Shown here one piece after another: positions 45,102 to 49,440 of a DNA stretch of 49,440 bases. Positions within the stretch are counted from its first letter, which is position 1. Every line of letters begins with the position of its first letter. The notes beneath the pieces were generated by a model. It was given only the letters and a program-made list of their open reading frames with translations, was not told the origin of the DNA and did not search any database. Source of the stretch: Bacteroidales bacterium (GTDB taxonomy: Bacteria; Bacteroidota; Bacteroidia; Bacteroidales; UBA932); the NCBI GenBank assembly GCA_017469425.1, contig JAFUGJ010000020.1, positions 1 to 49,440 on the forward strand. The letters run 5' to 3'. The translations under genes were made by a program, and so were the position numbers.

Positions 45102-45501
45102 TCATGATAATTTTCCAATTCAGGGGGAACAAATGCACCGCCCCGAAGATGACGAAGTGGTTTTTGCTCACACGTGAAAAACGCAAATTCTTATATGGGC
45201 AAAAGTTCCATTTCTTTGAACCGTCGGGAGGAAAATACCGCTTTTTGTTCTGCTGAAGGAATTTAAGAAAAGGAACAATCTGTTCAGGCCTAAGGAAAGT
45301 ACCTTCATCCTTCTCTTCGATATCATCTCTCTCAAGAGGCGAGGCCTTTTCAAAGTCGAAAACCGGCGTATCCTTACAAGTGAAGTCTTGCATATCACAT
45401 GATACCATGTGTGCGTCTTCCGGTACACAGTATTCGTCAAGCGGAATTCCAGGATGTTTTCCGAAAGGGGGATTATAAGCCCCCCAGTACGATCCGGCCA
45501 T
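45061..45501 (-). CDS. Hypothetical protein, unrecognised
   Basis: The 146-residue product starts MAGSYWGAYNPPFG; a TTG two codons upstream would instead overlap the 415-residue gene by four bases. It has no signal peptide or membrane segment and contains four Cys (CVPED, SCDMQ, FTCKD, FCPYK) that could bind metal. I do not recognise a family. Its last 14 codons overlap the HAD remnant in another frame, so the natural C-terminus may have been replaced. It is apparently co-transcribed with the 415-residue gene before it. Confidence 0.6.
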   Translation of the reverse strand: MAGSYWGAYNPPFGKHPGIPLDEYCVPEDAHMVSCDMQDFTCKDTPVFDFEKASPLERDDIEEKDEGTFLRPEQIVPFLKFLQQNKKRYFPPDGSKKWNFCPYKNLRFSRVSKNHFVIFGAVHLFPLNWKIIMNDTRYGQDKATSG

Positions 45502-45503
45502 CG

Positions 45504-46751
45504 TCAACTCCTTTTTACATCATTAAGATTCAGGAACTTGATTCCGGCATCTTCGAAGAGTTTCCGTTGGCTGTCACCACGAGATTTCTTGTCCGAATGA
45601 GATGTCGGGCCGAAGAACAGAATGTCACCTCGGCCTCGTCCTGAATCCGTGTATATGGCAGCAGTGGCAGGACGGATATCCTCATAGCCGCGAACCATTG
45701 CTACGTCCGTGAGTGCCTGCAGGCCCCTGTCGTTGCTGTAGAAAGGAACAAAGCGGCCGTCGTCCTCATAAAATCCGGTGTCAATCTTGTTGACGTACCA
45801 GTACACCATTGGATGAACTTCTCCTCCCATAGAGAAGTACTTGAAGTCGTACTGCTCGGCATCCTTGACAAACTGGCTCCCGGGATCAAAGTCGTAATTT
45901 TGCATCGACAGGTGTTCGACACGGCACGGCTCGCAGCCGAGCTTCTCGGCAACATCCATCACGATGCGCGCAACTCTATCCGAATAGCCTCCGACGCGGA
46001 TAGTGATGTGCCGGGTTGCGGTAAGGATGTATTGGACAATGTCCGCGTGTAATAAATAAGGCGGTTCCGGAAACATTGTCCTGGCGAAGGCCTTCCCCTC
46101 ATCGAATATGGCCAGCACTGCACCAGGGGTGTCTATGGAATCAATGAAATCCTTGACTTGCAGAGGTAGTGGACGTCCGTGATAGGGCCTTTCTTTCCGG
46201 CGTTCCTTCTCTTTGGCTTCTGCCTCCGCCCTTATGCGCAGAATCTCTTCTTCGGAGAGTCTCTTTTCAAGGGTTTTCAAATGCTGCTCTCTCAGAGCGT
46301 AATTCATCACGCTATTGTAGTGTGACTGCAGAGCAGACCAGTCTTCCTTCCCTTGCCTGTACCCTTCATTTCGGAACCGGAGTGTCCAAGAATAAAGATG
46401 CGAGTAATCACTAATTCTCAGAATGTCGCCCGTACCGGAAGGGTTAAACCCGGAGAGGTCGACTTCATCTGTGATAACCAGTCCGGTTTTGTCCTTGACA
46501 ATGCCGATTATAACATCATTTCGCTTCTGTAAATCTTCATGACCAGGAACGGCGTAAAGAATCTTGAAGCAGGAGAGCAGCGTAGCGAGTGGCGCTCTGT
46601 CACTCCCGAAAAGCTGCACAGGTTCTGTAAACAACCCTTTCCGGAAGTGAGGCATTTCAGCTAAGCAACTGAATTTTTGGACATTGCTGAAGAAGGCGGC
46701 GAGGGTGAGCTCTTCTTTGTAGTTAAGGTCTCTTTTGATTGTCTCTTGCAT
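45504..46751 (-). CDS. Hypothetical two-domain protein, unrecognised
   Basis: The 415-residue soluble protein has an N-terminal mixed domain (~1-165) and a charged helix likely to form a coiled coil (~170-195, rich in E, K and R). A C-terminal alpha/beta domain follows (~200-415), with segments such as GAVLAIFDEGKAF, ITIRVGGYSDRVAR and GRGRGDILFFGPTS. No catalytic signature that I know is visible. It follows the kinase/Thg1-like/phosphoesterase genes on the same strand after a 54-base gap and precedes the 146-residue gene without a gap. A link to those genes is suggested only by position. Confidence 0.65.
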   Translation of the reverse strand: MQETIKRDLNYKEELTLAAFFSNVQKFSCLAEMPHFRKGLFTEPVQLFGSDRAPLATLLSCFKILYAVPGHEDLQKRNDVIIGIVKDKTGLVITDEVDLSGFNPSGTGDILRISDYSHLYSWTLRFRNEGYRQGKEDWSALQSHYNSVMNYALREQHLKTLEKRLSEEEILRIRAEAEAKEKERRKERPYHGRPLPLQVKDFIDSIDTPGAVLAIFDEGKAFARTMFPEPPYLLHADIVQYILTATRHITIRVGGYSDRVARIVMDVAEKLGCEPCRVEHLSMQNYDFDPGSQFVKDAEQYDFKYFSMGGEVHPMVYWYVNKIDTGFYEDDGRFVPFYSNDRGLQALTDVAMVRGYEDIRPATAAIYTDSGRGRGDILFFGPTSHSDKKSRGDSQRKLFEDAGIKFLNLNDVKRS

Positions 46752-46805
46752 GGCATTCGGATTTGATTCACCATACTATACGTTCGCTTTTAGAATAATG
46801 TAAAA

Positions 46806-47072
46806 CTACTCCTTTTTCAGATTGAGAATAATCTTATCATCAGCAGCGATCTGCCTGATTTCTATTACCCTATATTTTCCGATAAATCCACCAGCCACAA
46901 TCATTGGTCCCCCTTCCGGATCTACGGCGACAATAGGGTCTTCTCCGGTGATAGTCAAATAATTTCCATGGTAGTTAAGTTCATACCAAGGACTATCAGG
47001 ACAGGTCTGCTGAAGGTAGTTGCCCCGGCTATACCGGTTGGAAAGGAAAATGATTTCCTTGTGCTCCGGCAT
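46806..47072 (-). CDS. Small hypothetical protein downstream of the metallophosphoesterase
   Basis: The 88-residue frame starts MPEHKEIIFLSNRY and has a beta-rich central part (ITGEDPIVAVDPEGGPMIV) that looks like a small barrel or SH3-like domain. No family is recognised. The start lies 22 bases after the metallophosphoesterase stop. The frame is open upstream through the 3' end of that gene, where it encodes a plausible phosphoesterase C-terminus, so this may be the tail of a fused or frameshifted gene and not a separate one. Confidence 0.5.
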   Translation of the reverse strand: MPEHKEIIFLSNRYSRGNYLQQTCPDSPWYELNYHGNYLTITGEDPIVAVDPEGGPMIVAGGFIGKYRVIEIRQIAADDKIILNLKKE

Positions 47073-47094
47073 GTTTTCCGTAGGACAGTCCAAA

Positions 47095-47853
47095 TCAACT
47101 GCGCGGTCTCCTGAGAAGTTCCTTGCACATACACCATATGCGGCGTACCCACACCTGGTTGGATGCCATACGAGTCTGGCCGATGACCGTTTCAATGCTC
47201 CTGTGCGAGTGTCCGTACACCCATAGGTCGATTCCGGAATCGGCAATATAGTCCGTCAAATCGACGGTAAAACCGCATTCAAGGTTGGACCTTACGAATT
47301 CGGGGGCAACCAGAAGTCGGCTGGGCACATGATGGGTCACCACCACTTTATGCTTTGCCGTACTCTTGTACACGGCGGCCTTAATGAAATCCAAGTCCCT
47401 TTCGTGCAATTCATTATAAGTCGTCGCCGTGAAGGGTTTCCTACCATTCTTAATCAAACTGAAATCGCTCATCCCGACCTTGAGTGTCAGCCATTTGCTC
47501 ATCGGGATATGGGACCACAGCGTGGACAGGATAAACTCGGTATCGTCCACGATGACGTTTCCGTTTTCATACATGGCCACATTGTCCCGCAGAGGCCGGC
47601 GCCAGGCGACCGGATACTTCGAGATGTCATCGCGGTAGTATTCGTGATTGCCCGGAACCAGGAATGTCTCCTTGAAGTTGTCGGCGCACCAGTCAAAGAA
47701 TCGGTGCTGCTTATAACTATCGAACTCTTTCAGCGGAAGCGTGTCTCCGGCAAGAACCAGAACATCACCTACAACCTTGAAAGGGTTTCGGGCAATGAAC
47801 ACGGAGTTATCGTAGAGCTCCAGGTGCAGGTCTGATGCGTATTGTACTTTCAT
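47095..47853 (-). CDS. Calcineurin-like metallophosphoesterase, C-terminus possibly frameshifted
   Basis: The 252-residue protein has the full binuclear metal site of the fold: DLH (Asp8, His10), GDT (Asp37), GNHEYY (Asn69, His70), THH (174-175) and GHSH (His215, His217). After TRMASNQ (~228-233) the usual hydrophobic GY strand is lacking in this frame but appears one frame over (GYAAYGVCARNF), pointing to one extra base near 47151-47154. The catalytic part is unaffected. It overlaps the Thg1-like gene by ATGA. A role in removing phosphates or cleaving phosphodiesters at RNA ends fits its neighbours but is inferred. Confidence 0.85.
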   Translation of the reverse strand: MKVQYASDLHLELYDNSVFIARNPFKVVGDVLVLAGDTLPLKEFDSYKQHRFFDWCADNFKETFLVPGNHEYYRDDISKYPVAWRRPLRDNVAMYENGNVIVDDTEFILSTLWSHIPMSKWLTLKVGMSDFSLIKNGRKPFTATTYNELHERDLDFIKAAVYKSTAKHKVVVTHHVPSRLLVAPEFVRSNLECGFTVDLTDYIADSGIDLWVYGHSHRSIETVIGQTRMASNQVWVRRIWCMCKELLRRPRS

Positions 47854-48596
47854 TTAATAAGATCTATTGGGACATAGTTTTTTGCCAGTTCATAATCTGC
47901 GTAAACTTCACGGCGGATGGCCTTTACATCTTTACCCGTGATCGGGTTATGGCCGACCTTCTCGTAATTTCTCCAGTAGACACCGACTCCTCGTTTCTGC
48001 CATACGGGAAGGTCATTGAAATTGATGCCGCGCTGGAAGAGGAACTCGTTCTTGTAAGCGATGCTTTTCCCCTCCAGCTCTTCTGAAGCTTTAGCGGCGT
48101 TCCTGCCCTCCTTCCTAAGGCTCCAATAGCACCAGGAATTGAGGCAGTTGCGGTGTGCGTCTTCCATCCTCCAGCGAAAATAGTCGGCGACCAAGTCTTC
48201 ATTCGGAAGCGGAATAATCCGACAGTCAAAGACAGCCGGGAGTCCAACCTGTAAGGAGAAACGGGCACTTGCGGCACCGGCAAGAATTGAGTTCAGTTTG
48301 CGGACTTTGCGCCCGAAAACCTGAGCGTCCCTGCCAAAGAGCAGGGAGATTTCGTCGCTCTGGGTATATCCGTAGACGATTTCCATACCCGTATCTGCCA
48401 CCAGGCCTTTTACAGTCTCCACCATCATCTGGTTGAAGCGTTCGTCGAAGGGCGCTTCAAACTTGCAGACTTCCTTGGTGAGCCTGGTGAAACTTCTACC
48501 GTCTATGCGGGCCAGAAGGTAGTTTTCCGGCGGTATTATCTGGTCCAGCGACCGCTCGTAGACGCGCATTTTGGCGTCCAAATCATCAAATTTCAT
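47850..48596 (-). CDS. Thg1-like protein (tRNA-His guanylyltransferase superfamily, 3'-5' polymerase)
   Basis: The 248-residue protein has the palm-domain metal motifs of Thg1: RIDGRSFTRL with Asp32 and Gly33, and YTQSDEISLLF with Asp81 and Glu82. Further shared segments are FDCRIIPLP and DAHRNCLNSWCYW, the latter standing in for the HINNLYN motif of eukaryotic Thg1. Bacterial Thg1-like proteins add nucleotides in the 3'-5' direction and can repair truncated tRNA 5' ends; many bacteria do not need them for tRNA-His because G-1 is encoded. It overlaps the kinase gene upstream and the phosphoesterase gene downstream, each by ATGA, so the three are made together. Confidence 0.92.
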   Translation of the reverse strand: MKFDDLDAKMRVYERSLDQIIPPENYLLARIDGRSFTRLTKEVCKFEAPFDERFNQMMVETVKGLVADTGMEIVYGYTQSDEISLLFGRDAQVFGRKVRKLNSILAGAASARFSLQVGLPAVFDCRIIPLPNEDLVADYFRWRMEDAHRNCLNSWCYWSLRKEGRNAAKASEELEGKSIAYKNEFLFQRGINFNDLPVWQKRGVGVYWRNYEKVGHNPITGKDVKAIRREVYADYELAKNYVPIDLIK

Positions 48597-49048
48597 AGTT
48601 CATCTTCCTCTATAAAAGTGCTGACATCAAACCCGTCCGGGGCAATCCGGACAAAAAATATATTATCAAATCCTTCCACCCTGGAAGGCATCTCCAACTT
48701 ATTGGAAGTCGCCGCAATAGCATGCGAAGGAACTTTCATTCCACGTTCTTCATTTCTTAGGATACAGTCCTTGACCCTACTCTGAAAGAAATAACATTCA
48801 ACGCGATATCCTGCCGCCTTTAGCTTGGGAATATAACGCTGTCGGTCTTCACGTGTAGGATTCGTATTGTCAATCACAATGGACTCCCCGGATGAGATGC
48901 TTTGATCCAACATTCTCTGTTCCCGCCTGCGATAATGAAGCAGGTCCATACTGACATGGGTATAGCCCAGCGGCTTTAACCGTTCCCTGTAAAAGGTCGA
49001 TTTACCGCTGGCCTGTATGCCCACAAATATGATGGCTTTCTTTTGCAT
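48593..49048 (-). CDS. P-loop kinase of the polynucleotide-kinase type
   Basis: The 151-residue protein is a bare P-loop kinase domain: Walker A GIQASGKST (10-18), Asp35 as likely base in VSMDLL, IDNTNPTREDR (59-69) as in Pnk and AAA_33 kinases, and an arginine-rich lid (R91, R98, R102). The NTNPT context is typical of 5'-hydroxyl polynucleotide kinases such as T4 Pnk. Phosphorylating a 5'-OH RNA end would create the substrate for the Thg1-like partner. It is first in the operon, behind the promoter at 49059-49090. Specificity for RNA is inferred from context. Confidence 0.85.
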   Translation of the reverse strand: MQKKAIIFVGIQASGKSTFYRERLKPLGYTHVSMDLLHYRRREQRMLDQSISSGESIVIDNTNPTREDRQRYIPKLKAAGYRVECYFFQSRVKDCILRNEERGMKVPSHAIAATSNKLEMPSRVEGFDNIFFVRIAPDGFDVSTFIEEDEL

Positions 49049-49058
49049 ATCCCGTTCA

Positions 49059-49090
49059 CAAATATAGTGCTTCTGCCATATCGTTTCAAA
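49059..49090 (-). promoter_or_regulatory. Bacteroidales-type promoter of the kinase/Thg1-like/phosphoesterase operon
   Basis: On the minus strand TTTG (49090-49087), a 20-base spacer and TATATTTG (49066-49059) match both consensus boxes. The -7 box ends ten bases before the kinase ATG, giving a short leader. The -33 box begins directly after the end of the broken phosphoesterase frame. Confidence 0.82.
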
Positions 49091-49440
49091 TTATTGCGAG
49101 ACTTGCAGACTCAAACTATTGCTTTTATAATTCCTCTTTCCGAGAGTCGGGAACAGCATATTCAGACGCGGGTTGTCCAACCCGGTATGCGACAGCGGGC
49201 CACTGTGGACATGGCCGAAGAGTTGCGGACATCACGATATGAGCCTCCATAGCACAGGAAAGGATTGTGGTTCAGGCTGATACTCTGCCCACCAACGCAA
49301 ATGGACATTTGCCGGGTCACCAGCTCAAAGCGCTGCATGCATCCGCCTTTGATGTTCTTCATGTCGTGGTTACCCAAGATAAGGTAAATCTTCCCGTGGA
49401 GTCGGTACACGATGTCATTCCAATCGCGCGGGTGCCCCAT
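49091..49440 (-). pseudogene. Second metallophosphoesterase, frameshifted and with a lost C-terminus (5' end outside window)
   Basis: The frame entering from the right edge encodes LGNHD (~22-26), an LNHNPFLCYGG metal segment (His58) and SYRDV, then becomes nonsense and stops at 49162. One base off, the DNA encodes QLFGHVHSGPLSHTG and NPRLNMLFPT, the expected end of a phosphoesterase with its GHVH metal ligands. A one-base loss near 49226-49227, in a codon that is usually Trp, accounts for this. After LFPT the shifted frame runs 17 unrelated codons to 49091, so the usual tail is also missing. As written, the enzyme lacks its last two His ligands. Confidence 0.8.

Noticed and set aside
43509-49440. 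Prophage or integrative element
   Set aside because: No integrase, transposase, relaxase or phage structural gene is visible, only accessory and decayed genes.
1-49440. CRISPR array or rRNA operon
   Set aside because: No regularly spaced direct repeats and no rRNA-like sequence were noticed in reading the window.

Overview
The window reads as a chromosome segment of a gut-type Bacteroidota, most likely order Bacteroidales. The lineage call rests on TAnnTTTG/TTTG promoter motifs instead of sigma70 boxes, a TonB-dependent receptor paired with a DUF4249 lipoprotein, an OMP_b-brl-type barrel protein, many lipoprotein signal peptides, a DUF2795 protein, GlpABC, and a FAT-type acyl-ACP thioesterase. 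G+C is high for the order. The genus cannot be told from the sequence.

Layout. 1-4.6 kb: the 3' end of an alpha-2-macroglobulin gene coupled to pbpC (penicillin-binding protein 1C), converging on a lipoprotein-like M28 peptidase homologue that has lost most of its zinc ligands. 4.7-14.1 kb: a tightly packed forward run of a TPR protein, a metallo-beta-lactamase-fold hydrolase, an MsbA-like ABC exporter, a VanZ-like protein, a large exported amidase_3/golvesin-like protein and aspartate ammonia-lyase, closed by a strong terminator. Two lysine tRNAs (TTT, CTT) converge on the same terminator from the other side. 14.4-20.3 kb: mannose-1-phosphate guanylyltransferase, a GH27 lipoprotein, NAD synthetase, FabZ and acyl-ACP thioesterase. 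20.2-27.7 kb: one reverse-strand run rmlB, FlaA1/PglF-like dehydratase, UDP-glucuronate epimerase-like gene, glpA, glpB, glpC, with a promoter in front of rmlB. 27.7-34.5 kb: a surface operon (TonB receptor, DUF4249 lipoprotein, MG2/plug protein) and a BASS-family transporter. 34.6-40.7 kb: a barrel protein with an exported HAD phosphatase, a Zn/Cd-type P-ATPase and a DUF2795 gene with its own promoter and terminator.

40.8-49.4 kb is accessory in character: an exported tannase-like esterase, a lipoprotein nitroreductase, a signal-peptide remnant, a DUF4143 ATPase, two unrecognised proteins beside the C-terminal remnant of a HAD domain, and then a compact reverse operon of a P-loop polynucleotide-kinase-like protein, a Thg1-like 3'-5' polymerase and a metallophosphoesterase. 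These three overlap by ATGA and sit behind a near-perfect Bacteroidales promoter. Next to them lies a second, frameshifted metallophosphoesterase that leaves the window on the right. A 5' end kinase, a reverse polymerase, phosphoesterases and a HAD domain of the type seen in RNA-repair proteins together suggest an RNA end-processing or repair cassette. This is the most interesting candidate system in the window. The region also shows decay: three gene remnants and one or two frameshifts.

The genome is compact. Many co-directional genes overlap by ATGA, and three of the four tightly convergent pairs share their stop codons on TTAA or TTAG. No CRISPR array, rRNA, insertion sequence or phage gene was seen.
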